Positions 38,740 to 48,172 of a DNA stretch of 64,000 nucleotides are shown in pieces. Each line of letters opens with the position of its first letter. Position 1 is the stretch's first letter. The position numbers were made by a program, and so were the translations under genes. The notes under the pieces are model-generated. The model saw only the letters and a list, made by a program, of their open reading frames with translations, did no database searches and was not told the origin of the DNA. Source of the DNA: Methylobacillus methanolivorans (GTDB lineage Bacteria > Pseudomonadota > Gammaproteobacteria > Burkholderiales > Methylophilaceae); NCBI RefSeq assembly GCF_020531845.1, contig NZ_JAJAVF010000004.1:414045-478044 (forward strand), written 5' to 3'.

Positions 38740-39764
38740 TGAGCATTACCCCCAAGATCGCCTTGCAAAGGCTGATTGACCATACCGATTTCACCCACGA
38801 TGAAATGCTGGATGTCATGCAGCAGATCATGAGCGGCACTTTTACCACGATACAGATTGCTGGTTTCCTTGCCGGTTTGCGCGTCAAGGGTGAGACTGTG
38901 ACGGAGATTGCAGCTGCCGCGCAGGTGATGCGCGAGCTTTCCAGCAAGGTGCGGGTGGACGATGGCAGTCATTTGATTGATACCTGTGGTACTGGTGGTG
39001 CGCCCAACAAGGCTTTCAATGTCTCGACAGCATCGGCTTTTGTCGCAGCTGGTGCCGGCGCACGTATCGCCAAGCATGGTGGGCGTGCTGCTTCCTCCAA
39101 GAGTGGTTCTGCGGATGTGCTGGAGGCGTTGGGCGTTAATATCAGCCTTACGCCCGAGCAGGTGGCGCGTTGTGTCAACGAGGCCGGTATCGGTTTCATG
39201 TTTGCTCCCAATCACCACGCAGCCATGAAGTATGCAGCGCCAGTGCGGCGTGAGCTTGGTGTGCGTACCATGTTTAACCTGCTGGGGCCGATGACTAACC
39301 CCGCTGGCGCCAGGCGTCAGGTCATGGGTGTGTTCCATCGTGACCTGGTGAGCCTGTTGGCACATACGTTGAAGCAGTTGGGCAGCGAGCATGTGATGGT
39401 GGTGCATAGTGCGGATGAAATGGATGAAATCTCTTTTTCCGCTGATACTTATGTCGCTGAGCTCAAACATGGCGAAGTGCATGAATACACGCTTAACCCT
39501 GCCCAGTTTGGCATGGCCTTGCATGACATCAACAGCATTCATGTGGAAAACGCCCAAGAGTCCAGCGAGATTATTCTGGGTGTTTTTACAGGCCAGACTG
39601 GCCCGGCACGGGATATTGTCTTGTTGAATGCCGGCGCCGCGATCTATGTTTCTGGTCTGGCTGCTGATTTATCAGCAGGCATTGCACAGGCAGCACATTC
39701 GCTGGATTCCGGCGCGGCAATGGGCAAATTGCAACAACTCAAGGCGTTGAGTCAAGCCGTATGA
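38739..39764 (+). CDS. trpD: Anthranilate phosphoribosyltransferase
   Basis: A 341-residue enzyme joining anthranilate to PRPP. The PRPP/anthranilate loop DTCGTGGAPNKAFNVST and KHGGRAASSKSGSADVLEALG are canonical, as is the GIGFMFAPNHHAAMKY stretch. It overlaps trpG by one base and the following DUF3465 gene by 4 bp. Antisense frames opposite it are shadows. Confidence 0.98.
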   Translation: MSITPKIALQRLIDHTDFTHDEMLDVMQQIMSGTFTTIQIAGFLAGLRVKGETVTEIAAAAQVMRELSSKVRVDDGSHLIDTCGTGGAPNKAFNVSTASAFVAAGAGARIAKHGGRAASSKSGSADVLEALGVNISLTPEQVARCVNEAGIGFMFAPNHHAAMKYAAPVRRELGVRTMFNLLGPMTNPAGARRQVMGVFHRDLVSLLAHTLKQLGSEHVMVVHSADEMDEISFSADTYVAELKHGEVHEYTLNPAQFGMALHDINSIHVENAQESSEIILGVFTGQTGPARDIVLLNAGAAIYVSGLAADLSAGIAQAAHSLDSGAAMGKLQQLKALSQAV

Positions 39765-40213
39765 TGCGGTTGTTGCTGGTCGCTGCGATTGCTGTCGGCT
39801 ACACATTTTTCCATTTTAGCCAGCCCGGGCAAGGTGCCTCCCCTGTTGCTGATGTATCGGCGACATCTACGCCTGTTGCAGCCAACCAGCGTATCGCACA
39901 AGCATTTAGCCAGCGTGAGCATGGCGTGGCGGTGCAATCCAGTGGCGTGGTGCGCAAAGTATTGCCTGATGATAACGATGGTTCGCGCCATCAACGCTTT
40001 ATCCTGGGGCTGGAAAACGGCATGACGGTGCTGGTGGCGCATAATATCGATCTTGCGCCGCGGCTGGCTGGATTGCAGGCTGGTGAGCTGGTCGAATTCA
40101 ATGGCATATACGAATGGAATGCCAAGGGTGGTGTCATACACTGGACCCATCATGACCCCAGAGGACGCCATGCCGATGGATGGTTACGCTATCAGGGACG
40201 GCTGTACCAGTAA
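39761..40213 (+). CDS. DUF3465 protein inside the trp operon
   Basis: A 150-residue exported or membrane-anchored protein with an N-terminal hydrophobic signal ([18 protein letters not shown]). The C-terminal half has the DUF3465 pattern: [42 protein letters not shown] and [13 protein letters not shown]. The domain resembles an OB-like nucleic-acid or small-ligand fold but no function is known. It overlaps trpD by 4 bp and precedes trpC by 52 nt, so it is translated from the trp message. Its link with tryptophan synthesis is unexplained. Confidence 0.88.
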   Translation: MMRLLLVAAIAVGYTFFHFSQPGQGASPVADVSATSTPVAANQRIAQAFSQREHGVAVQSSGVVRKVLPDDNDGSRHQRFILGLENGMTVLVAHNIDLAPRLAGLQAGELVEFNGIYEWNAKGGVIHWTHHDPRGRHADGWLRYQGRLYQ

Positions 40214-40265
40214 TCAAATAGTCGGCGCAAAGATGGTTACGATTAATGAAAGTGATTGCAAGGCA

Positions 40266-41054
40266 ATGTCAGACATACTCAATAAGATACTTGAAGTGAA
40301 GCGTGCGGAAATCCACGCCGCACAACAGCAAAAGCCATTGGCCGAGGTTGAGGCTGCCGCCTTGATCCAGCCAGCTCCTCGCTCTTTTATTGGTGCTATC
40401 CAGGCCAAGATTGCTGCTGGCGAAGCAGCGGTGATCGCGGAAATCAAGAAGGCTAGTCCGTCAAAAGGCGTGATCCGCGAAGATTTTCGTCCAGCTGAGA
40501 TTGCGGCTAGTTACGCCCGTCATGGTGCTGCCTGTCTTTCCGTATTGACTGATGAGCAGTTTTTCCAGGGGAGTGCAGAATATCTCCAGGCGGCACGTGC
40601 GGCCTGTGATATTCCGGTATTGCGCAAGGATTTCATGATAGACCTTTACCAGGTGTATGAGGCGCGTGCCATGGGGGCTGATTGCATCCTGCTAATTGCT
40701 GCTGCGCTTGATCTGGCACAGATGCGCGCACTGGAAACCATCGCTCACCAGCTTGGCATGAGTGTATTGGTGGAAGTGCATAATGCCGAGGAGTTGGAGC
40801 AGGCATTGCAACTGGAGACGCCTTTGCTCGGTATTAATAATCGTAACCTGCGTACCTTTGAAGTAACGCTGGAGACGACATTGTCGCTGTTGGCACGTAT
40901 TCCGGCTGACAAAATCATCGTCACCGAGTCGGGTATCTTCACGTCACAGGATGTGACCTTGATGCGCCAACATGCGGTGCACACTTTCCTTGTCGGCGAG
41001 GCTTTTATGCGCCAGCCTGATCCGGGTGTGGCCCTAGCCCAGGTATTTGCATAA
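40266..41054 (+). CDS. trpC: Indole-3-glycerol-phosphate synthase
   Basis: A 262-residue monofunctional TIM-barrel enzyme that closes the indole ring. Signatures: start [33 protein letters not shown] (substrate-binding Lys and Ser), [18 protein letters not shown] and [14 protein letters not shown]. The start at 40266 gives the usual N terminus; the open frame to 40053 lies inside DUF3465. trpF, trpB and trpA are not in the window. It is followed by hemB after 9 nt. Confidence 0.97.
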   Translation: MSDILNKILEVKRAEIHAAQQQKPLAEVEAAALIQPAPRSFIGAIQAKIAAGEAAVIAEIKKASPSKGVIREDFRPAEIAASYARHGAACLSVLTDEQFFQGSAEYLQAARAACDIPVLRKDFMIDLYQVYEARAMGADCILLIAAALDLAQMRALETIAHQLGMSVLVEVHNAEELEQALQLETPLLGINNRNLRTFEVTLETTLSLLARIPADKIIVTESGIFTSQDVTLMRQHAVHTFLVGEAFMRQPDPGVALAQVFA

Positions 41055-42071
<1,017 letters not shown>

Positions 42072-42092
42072 CGCCCTATCAATGAGGTTGTC

Positions 42093-42731
42093 TCAGGGCT
42101 CTGGCGTCTGTTCGCTTTGTACGATTAGCTTGGTAAGTGCTTCTATATTGGCCCGGCTGGCATTGTTGCCATTGACCGGGCTTTTTGTTGCCATGCGCAT
42201 GTCGTCAACCTCAAAGATACTGAGCTTAATCAGCCCATGCGGTCCCTCTAGCGTGAACAGTGGAACTTTCTTGCGGTCCATGCTACGCCGCTCACTGATA
42301 CGATAGGATTTTTCATCCGTGATATACGGAATTTGCTGATTCAGCAAAAAAATCTCCACTTCCTTCAAGCTATCAGCAAACAGGTGAATGTGGGTTTCTG
42401 CGTATTTTCCTGCCGTGCCATCCAGTACTGCACCAGTCAGGTGAGGGTTAAATCTTTCCAGTAGCTGCATGACCAATAAGGCATCTTTGCGTAGCTGTAA
42501 TAAAGATTCCGGCTGCTCATCACTATTATAAATGTCGTGATACAGGCGGATTTCTTCCTCGATTTCACTATTGGTAGGCATACATTGCGAGTCAGTGACG
42601 CCAAGCTGACGTCCAGCCTTGCGCTTGGCATATGCATAATCTGCAATGCCTTCTTCCGCCATCATGCGTGCAGCTAGCTGTGCAATAAGCTGGCGCATCT
42701 GGGATTGGCGATTGCCGCTATCTTTTGCCAT
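42093..42731 (-). CDS. Conserved unknown protein, possibly nucleotidyltransferase-like
   Basis: A 212-residue soluble protein that I do not firmly recognise. It begins with a charged helical region (SQMRQLIAQLAARMMAEEG) and an alanine/lysine-rich segment (DYAYAKRKAGRQLG). The middle, HLTGAVLDGTAGKYAETHIHLFAD, followed by SLKEVEIFLLNQQIPY, loosely resembles the core of minimal nucleotidyltransferases. There are no membrane helices or signal peptide. It is a single minus-strand gene between hemB and mrcA. Any catalytic role is inference. Confidence 0.82.
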   Translation of the reverse strand: MAKDSGNRQSQMRQLIAQLAARMMAEEGIADYAYAKRKAGRQLGVTDSQCMPTNSEIEEEIRLYHDIYNSDEQPESLLQLRKDALLVMQLLERFNPHLTGAVLDGTAGKYAETHIHLFADSLKEVEIFLLNQQIPYITDEKSYRISERRSMDRKKVPLFTLEGPHGLIKLSIFEVDDMRMATKSPVNGNNASRANIEALTKLIVQSEQTPEP

Positions 42732-42816
42732 GGTGCAAACGCCCTTCTACACAAGTGATTCACGCAAGTACAGGCAACAGAGAAGTGTGCCTGCACTTGC
42801 GGGACTGCAATACTGC

Positions 42817-45183
42817 TTAAAACAGCTGATCTGGCCTGGGTGGAGTATTGTCCTGTTTCTCCGTGGGTGTCGGGCCATGACCAGGGAAGCCAGGAATAAT
42901 GGAGAAAATGGATTCTTCGGGCTCCGGCGGTGGGAACTCATGATAGAAATATTCCATCATGCCATCGCTATCGCCTTTGGCACGCATTCCAGTGGCTGGA
43001 TCGATGCGGATCGCACTGACGCCAGCAGGTACTTCTGGGATGACTTCAGGCACATTTTTCAGCGCCGAACTCATATAGTCGATCCAGATCGGCAATGCTG
43101 CTTTGCCACCGGTTTCCAGGCTGCCCAGCGACTTGGGCTTGTCATAGCCCATCCAGGCGATTGCCACATGCTTGGGGCTGTAGCCAGCAAACCAGGCATC
43201 AATCTGGTTATTGGTCGTGCCAGTCTTGCCTGCCAGGTCTGAGCGGCCCAGGCTGCGTGCGCGTGTGGCAGTGCCTAGGCGCACCACATCTTGCAGCATG
43301 GAGTTCATGATGAAGGCATTACGACCATCAATCACGCGTGCTGCGCCTTTGCCAGCCAATAAGGGCTTGGATTGTTCCAGTAGTTTGCCGCGGCTGTCGA
43401 CTACTTTGTCGATAATATAAGGCTTGACGCGATAACCGCCATTGGCAAATACCGAATAGGCGCCAGCCATCTGCCATGCGGTGACCGAGCCAGCACCCAG
43501 CGCCATCGCCAAGTAGGGTGGGTGGTCCTTGGGTGAAAAGCCGAAGCGGGTGATGTAGTCCTGCGCATAATTGACGCCTATGCCTTCAAGGATGCGGATG
43601 GAAACCATATTCTTGGACTTGGTCAAGGCCGTGCGCATGCGCATCGGGCCTTCATACTTGCGGTCATAGTTCTTGGGTTCCCAGGCTGAGCCACTGCCGG
43701 TTTCGCGTGCCGAGACTGAGATAGGTTCGTCTTCTATCATGCTGGCCGGGGTAAACCCTTTTTCCAGCGAAGCCGAATAAATGAAGGGCTTGAAGCTGGA
43801 GCCGGGCTGGCGCCATGCCTGTGTCACATGGTTGAACTTGTTGCGATTAAAGTCAAAACCACCCACCAATGCTTTGACGGCGCCTGTCTCCGGGTCCATC
43901 GCCACGAGTGCGGCTTCTGCCTGTGGCAATTGCACAATATGCCATTTGTCACCCTGGCGCATGATGCGGATAACTGCACCAGGCTTGATGGTGCGCTTGG
44001 TAGCATCTTTCTCAGCCAATTGTTTTTGTACGAATGCTAGGCCATCACCGCTGATCTCGATATTGTTGCCATCCTTGGAGTAGGCGCTGACTGCCTTGGG
44101 CGTGACTTTAGTCACCACGGCAGGGATCATGCCCTGGAAGGTTTCCAGGTTATCCAAGGCATTGTCTAGCCAATTGCCGCTGCCCTGTTCGTTGTTGCCA
44201 GGAGAGACGGTCTTTTCCGGGCCGCGATAACCATGGCGGCGGTCATAATCAATAATGCCTTGCAGGATGGCACGGTTGGCGGCTTCCTGGGTATCTTTGC
44301 GAATCGTGGTGTAGATTTTCAGACCACTGCTGTAGATGTCATCTTTGTAACGCTCATACATGGCCTGACGTACGATCTCTGCTACATAATCGGCAGACAA
44401 GTCGCGCATCTTGCGCGATTGACGGAAGCGATGCGGTTCCTTCAAAGCGGCTTCATACTGCTTCTGATCAATGAAATGTAAATCTTTCATGCGACGCAGC
44501 ACATAGTGCTGGCGAGCTTCTGCACGCTTGGGGTTAGCAAACGGGTTGTAGCGGGAGGGGGCCTTGGGTAGGCCAGCCAGCATTGCAACCTCCGCAATGC
44601 TGAGTTGATCCAGTGGCTTGCCGTAATACACTTGCGATGCAGCGGCAAAGCCATAAGAGCGATGCCCCAGATATATCTGGTTGATGTAAAGCTCGAGAAT
44701 CTGGTCCTTGGTCAGGTTGTGCTCGATTTTGATGGAAAGCAGCGCCTCGCTGAGTTTGCGCGTAGCAGTCTTTTCGCTGGAGAGGAAGAAATTGCGTGCC
44801 ACCTGCATGGTGATGGTGCTGGCACCTTCCTTGAAACTGCCAGACGTGACATTGGATACTGCGGCGCGCAGGATACCCAGGGTATCAATGCCGCCATGCT
44901 GGTAGAAGCGCTCGTCTTCTGCTGCCAGGATGGCTTGCTTCAGTGTCTTGGGCGTTTCATTGATGCCGATGAAGGCGCGACGTTCCTCGCCAAATTCGCC
45001 TATCAGGTGCCCATCCTCGGAATAGACACGCATCGGCACCTTGGGCTTGTAGTCCGTCAGGGCTTCCAGGGAGGGGAGTTCGGGGTAGATCAATGTGGCA
45101 GCGAGTGCCACCAGTGCAGTTGTCACCAAACCGAGGATGACGCCGGTGAGGAGCAGGAACTGCCACCATTTTTTCGGGAGCAT
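42817..45183 (-). CDS. mrcA: Penicillin-binding protein 1A
   Basis: A 788-residue bifunctional peptidoglycan synthase. One N-terminal helix (about 8-33); glycosyltransferase domain with catalytic Glu89 (AAEDERFYQHGGID); an OB-like insert of about 110 residues (about 315-425) as in PBP1A of Neisseria and E. coli; transpeptidase domain with Ser462-x-x-Lys465 (SSFK), Ser523-Lys-Asn (SKN) and Lys653-Thr-Gly (KTGTT). The C-terminal tail is proline-rich. Divergent from pilM, the standard arrangement ponA/mrcA-pilMNOPQ. Confidence 0.98.
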   Translation of the reverse strand: MLPKKWWQFLLLTGVILGLVTTALVALAATLIYPELPSLEALTDYKPKVPMRVYSEDGHLIGEFGEERRAFIGINETPKTLKQAILAAEDERFYQHGGIDTLGILRAAVSNVTSGSFKEGASTITMQVARNFFLSSEKTATRKLSEALLSIKIEHNLTKDQILELYINQIYLGHRSYGFAAASQVYYGKPLDQLSIAEVAMLAGLPKAPSRYNPFANPKRAEARQHYVLRRMKDLHFIDQKQYEAALKEPHRFRQSRKMRDLSADYVAEIVRQAMYERYKDDIYSSGLKIYTTIRKDTQEAANRAILQGIIDYDRRHGYRGPEKTVSPGNNEQGSGNWLDNALDNLETFQGMIPAVVTKVTPKAVSAYSKDGNNIEISGDGLAFVQKQLAEKDATKRTIKPGAVIRIMRQGDKWHIVQLPQAEAALVAMDPETGAVKALVGGFDFNRNKFNHVTQAWRQPGSSFKPFIYSASLEKGFTPASMIEDEPISVSARETGSGSAWEPKNYDRKYEGPMRMRTALTKSKNMVSIRILEGIGVNYAQDYITRFGFSPKDHPPYLAMALGAGSVTAWQMAGAYSVFANGGYRVKPYIIDKVVDSRGKLLEQSKPLLAGKGAARVIDGRNAFIMNSMLQDVVRLGTATRARSLGRSDLAGKTGTTNNQIDAWFAGYSPKHVAIAWMGYDKPKSLGSLETGGKAALPIWIDYMSSALKNVPEVIPEVPAGVSAIRIDPATGMRAKGDSDGMMEYFYHEFPPPEPEESIFSIIPGFPGHGPTPTEKQDNTPPRPDQLF

Positions 45184-45261
45184 TGATTAGGGTTCAGTAT
45201 TGGTCACAGACGCCGTTATTATAAGTGTCATTACCGTGTTTTTAAAATCAAATAATCTGCT

Positions 45262-45292
45262 TTGACTTCCCAGATGCTTGTTGCTAGCATCT
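45262..45292 (+). promoter_or_regulatory. Predicted pil operon promoter with overlapping dyad
   Basis: TTGACT (45262-45267) and TAGCAT (45285-45290) are spaced 17 bp and lie 58 bp before pilM. An inverted repeat, AGATGC (45272-45277) and GCATCT (45287-45292), spans the spacer and -10, a position suited to a repressor. Both elements are moderate matches. Confidence 0.5.
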
Positions 45293-45347
45293 AAAGTAAA
45301 TTATTAGAAGTAACATTATAACTAACCGTACTGGAAGGGAATTTCTT

Positions 45348-46418
45348 TTGAAATTCGACTTTTTCTCAGAGCGAACACCGCCTCTGATAGGCGTGGATAT
45401 TAGTTCCAGTGCAGTCAAGATGGTCGAGCTGGCACAGGGGAGCAAGGGAGCTTATCACCTGCAGGGCTACGCGATTGCTTCTATGACCAAGGAAGCGGTC
45501 GTAGATGGCAATATCGTTGGGCTTGATCTGGTTGCCGATGCGGTCAAGCGAGCCTGGAAATTATTGGCATCGCGCGAAAAGCGCGTGGCGCTTGCCTTGC
45601 CAGCAACAGCCGTCATTACCAAAAAAGTCATCATGCAGGGTGGCATGCGCGAAGAGGACATGGAATTCCAGGTCGAGGCAGAGGCTAACCAATATATCCC
45701 GTTCCCGCTTGATGAAGTCAATATTGATTTCCAGGTGCTTGGCCCGGCTCCTAGTGGGGCCGAAGAGGTTGAGGTGCTGATTGCTGCTTCCCGCAAGGAA
45801 AAAATCGAGGATAGAGTAGCAGCGGCAGAAGGTGCAGGCCTCAAGGTGCTGATTGTAGATGTAGAGTCTTATGCTACCGAGGCAGCCTATTCGCTAGCCG
45901 TGACTGAGTTGCCAAAGTCCGGTAAAGGGCAAACTGTGATGGTGGTGGACGTAGGCAGCACCATGACGCACGTGCATGTCTTCCATGATGGGCAACTTGT
46001 GCATAGCCGCGAGCAGGCTTTTGGCGGTAACCAGCTTACGCTGGAAATCCAGCGCCGTTTCGGCGTCTCTGGCGAAGAGGCAGAAATTGCCAAGCGTAAT
46101 GGTGGCTTGCCGGAAAGTTATGAGAGCGAGGTACTGCAGCCTTTCCTGCAATCACTGTCACAAGAGGTTGTGCGCAGCCTGCAGTTCTTCACCAACTCAA
46201 CCCAATATAACAAAGTCGATCATATTCTGCTGGCAGGCGGCTGTGCCGCGATAGCAGGTCTGGCAGCGCTGGTGCAGGAAAAAACCCAGGCTAATACACT
46301 CATTGCCAATCCCTTTAATCATATGTCGATCAATCCTCGCCTCAAGCAGCAACAGGTTATTGCAGATGCGCCTGCGCTGATGATTGCCTGCGGCTTGGCT
46401 TTGCGGAGGTTTGACTAA
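45348..46418 (+). CDS. pilM: Type IV pilus assembly protein PilM
   Basis: A 356-residue cytoplasmic actin-like ATPase that binds the N-terminal motif of PilN at the inner membrane. The start FDFFSERTPPLIGVDISSSAVKM-like phosphate loop, the middle VVDVGSTMTHVHVFHDG and the ILLAGGCAAIAGL adenosine motif are typical. The start is a TTG at 45348 (or nearby GTG/ATG alternatives inside the first codons are lacking). First gene of pilMNOPQ, with overlapping stop/start (TAATG) to pilN. Confidence 0.94.
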   Translation: MKFDFFSERTPPLIGVDISSSAVKMVELAQGSKGAYHLQGYAIASMTKEAVVDGNIVGLDLVADAVKRAWKLLASREKRVALALPATAVITKKVIMQGGMREEDMEFQVEAEANQYIPFPLDEVNIDFQVLGPAPSGAEEVEVLIAASRKEKIEDRVAAAEGAGLKVLIVDVESYATEAAYSLAVTELPKSGKGQTVMVVDVGSTMTHVHVFHDGQLVHSREQAFGGNQLTLEIQRRFGVSGEEAEIAKRNGGLPESYESEVLQPFLQSLSQEVVRSLQFFTNSTQYNKVDHILLAGGCAAIAGLAALVQEKTQANTLIANPFNHMSINPRLKQQQVIADAPALMIACGLALRRFD

Positions 46419-47008
46419 TGGTCAGAATCAACCTCCTCCCCCACCGTCAGATTCGCCGTGCTGAACGCCAGCGCGAGTTTAATCTCATGCTGGCATTCGC
46501 CGGTGCCGCTGGAGTGGCAATTGTATTCCTTGGTAGCACGATTCTCAGTAGCAAGTTGGATGAGCAGGTGAACCGCAATACGCGGCTGGAGGCTGCCAGT
46601 GCCAATCTTGATAAGCAAATTGCTGAAATCAAGGAGCTGAAGACACAGATACGCAATGTATTGGATCGTAAGCAGATCGTCGAAAACTTGCAGGTCAACC
46701 GTAGCCAGTCCGTGATGATGCTGGATGAAATCAGCCGTCAGCTGCCAGAAGGCATGTACCTGAAAGCGCTCAAGCAGCAAGGCCATTTGGTGACATTAGA
46801 AGGCGTGGCTGATACCAATGCGCGTGTGGCTACACTGGTGCGCAATCTTTCTGGTTCAGAGTGGCTACAGTCACCCAATCTCGTAGAAATCAAGTCCACG
46901 ACAGTCAATGGGCTCAGGCAGAACAACTTCACTGTGAATGTGCAGTTGAAAGCCCCTCCATCGCCAGACGATGAATTGCCAGGTGTGCAGAAAGGCGGTG
47001 CGCTGTGA
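46418..47008 (+). CDS. pilN: Type IV pilus assembly protein PilN
   Basis: A 196-residue bitopic protein. It begins with the PilM-binding INLLPHR motif, then a single helix (about 25-45), a coiled coil (about 50-90) and a periplasmic ferredoxin-like domain. It forms heterodimers with PilO in the alignment complex that links the inner-membrane motor with the secretin. It overlaps pilM (1 nt) and pilO (4 nt). Confidence 0.95.
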   Translation: MVRINLLPHRQIRRAERQREFNLMLAFAGAAGVAIVFLGSTILSSKLDEQVNRNTRLEAASANLDKQIAEIKELKTQIRNVLDRKQIVENLQVNRSQSVMMLDEISRQLPEGMYLKALKQQGHLVTLEGVADTNARVATLVRNLSGSEWLQSPNLVEIKSTTVNGLRQNNFTVNVQLKAPPSPDDELPGVQKGGAL

Positions 47009-47640
47009 ACCTGCAGGATTTCAATAATATTGACTTGAAAAATGCCGGCAGCTTGCCGTGGCCTGTAAAAGGCGTACTTCTGGGCATGTTGCTCGTGATC
47101 ATCATCATTGCTGGCTACTGGTTTTTCTGGAGTCCCGCGATGGAGGAGTTGGAGCAGGCGCGCGCCAAGGAAGGCGAGTTGCGTGAAACTTTTCTCGCTA
47201 AGAAGCGCCAAGCGATCAACCTTGAAGCATACAAACAGCAGATGGTGGATATCGAGCGTACGTTTGGTGCATTAGTGAAGCAGCTGCCGGATCGCTCACA
47301 GATGGATGGTTTGTTGACCGATATCAACCAGGCCGGGCTTGAGCGTGGACTTGAGTTCGAGTTATTCAAGCCCGGGCAGGAAGTGATCGCCGATTTTTAC
47401 GCTGAAATGCCTATCTCGATCAAGGTGACAGGTGCCTATCATGACCTTGGCGAGTTTGCTGGAGATATTGCCAGGCTGCCTCGAATCGTGACCTTGAACG
47501 ACATCGTCATCAATACAGCAGGCAAGGATGCCAAAGATGGGCGCTTGGTGATTGAGGCAGTAGCCCGTACTTATCGCTATCTTGATGCCAATGAAATTGC
47601 CAGCAAGAAGCAGGCAGAAAAGAAAGAGGCACGCAAATGA
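47005..47640 (+). CDS. pilO: Type IV pilus assembly protein PilO
   Basis: A 211-residue partner of PilN with a short cytoplasmic stretch, one helix (about 22-42, PVKGVLLGMLLVIIIIAGYWF), a coiled coil and a periplasmic ferredoxin-like domain (YHDLGEFAGDIARLPRIV). The start is GTG 47005, overlapping the pilN stop (GTGA), and its stop overlaps the pilP start (ATGA). Confidence 0.94.
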   Translation: MNLQDFNNIDLKNAGSLPWPVKGVLLGMLLVIIIIAGYWFFWSPAMEELEQARAKEGELRETFLAKKRQAINLEAYKQQMVDIERTFGALVKQLPDRSQMDGLLTDINQAGLERGLEFELFKPGQEVIADFYAEMPISIKVTGAYHDLGEFAGDIARLPRIVTLNDIVINTAGKDAKDGRLVIEAVARTYRYLDANEIASKKQAEKKEARK

Positions 47641-48164
47641 GCATGGATATGTTGCGTGAACATTACCGAGGCGTGAGCATGCTGGTCTTGTGCGTATTGT
47701 TGAGTGCATGTGGCGATGGTCAGGGTGATGATCTTGATCATTTCATCCGTGATGCCGGTAATGATATGCATGCGCGAGTTGAGCCATTGCCTGAGGTGAA
47801 ACCCTATACTGCGGCAACCTATAATGCCGATGGCATCCTCAATGATCCATTCAAGGCACGCAAGATTGTCAGCTCGCGCAGCAGTATGCAGCCCAATATG
47901 AATCGACCACGTGAACCTTTGGAAGCTTTCCCGTTGGAAAGCCTAAAGTTTGTTGGCTCCTTGTCGAAGGAGAAGTTGAAGTATGCCCTGATCCTGACGC
48001 CGGATAACCTAGTGCAGCAAATCAAGGTGGGGGGCTATATGGGGCAGAATTTTGGCATGGTGACCGAGATTACCGAGGGCGGCTTAAGGCTCAAGGAAAT
48101 CATACAGGATGAGTTAAGCGGTGACTGGATAGAGCGTATCTCCAGTATCGAGTTGCAGGATTGA
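47637..48164 (+). CDS. pilP: Type IV pilus lipoprotein PilP
   Basis: A 175-residue inner-membrane lipoprotein that bridges PilNO to PilQ. The lipobox LLSAC places the lipidated cysteine at residue 25. The C-terminal beta-sandwich domain (about 100-170, LESLKFVGSLSKEKLKYAL, VGGYMGQNFGMVTEI) is the PilQ-binding part. Stop and pilQ start regions overlap. Confidence 0.94.
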   Translation: MSMDMLREHYRGVSMLVLCVLLSACGDGQGDDLDHFIRDAGNDMHARVEPLPEVKPYTAATYNADGILNDPFKARKIVSSRSSMQPNMNRPREPLEAFPLESLKFVGSLSKEKLKYALILTPDNLVQQIKVGGYMGQNFGMVTEITEGGLRLKEIIQDELSGDWIERISSIELQD

Positions 48165-48172
48165 GGGTGAAC

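Noticed and set aside
38736..39557. 273-codon open frame antisense to trpD
   Set aside because: No RBS, no domain, and fully covered by the well-supported trpD gene.
42072..42110. Imperfect hairpin between convergent hemB and the unknown gene
   Set aside because: Several short stems (GCCC/GGGC, TGAG/CTCA) can be drawn but no T-run follows on either strand.
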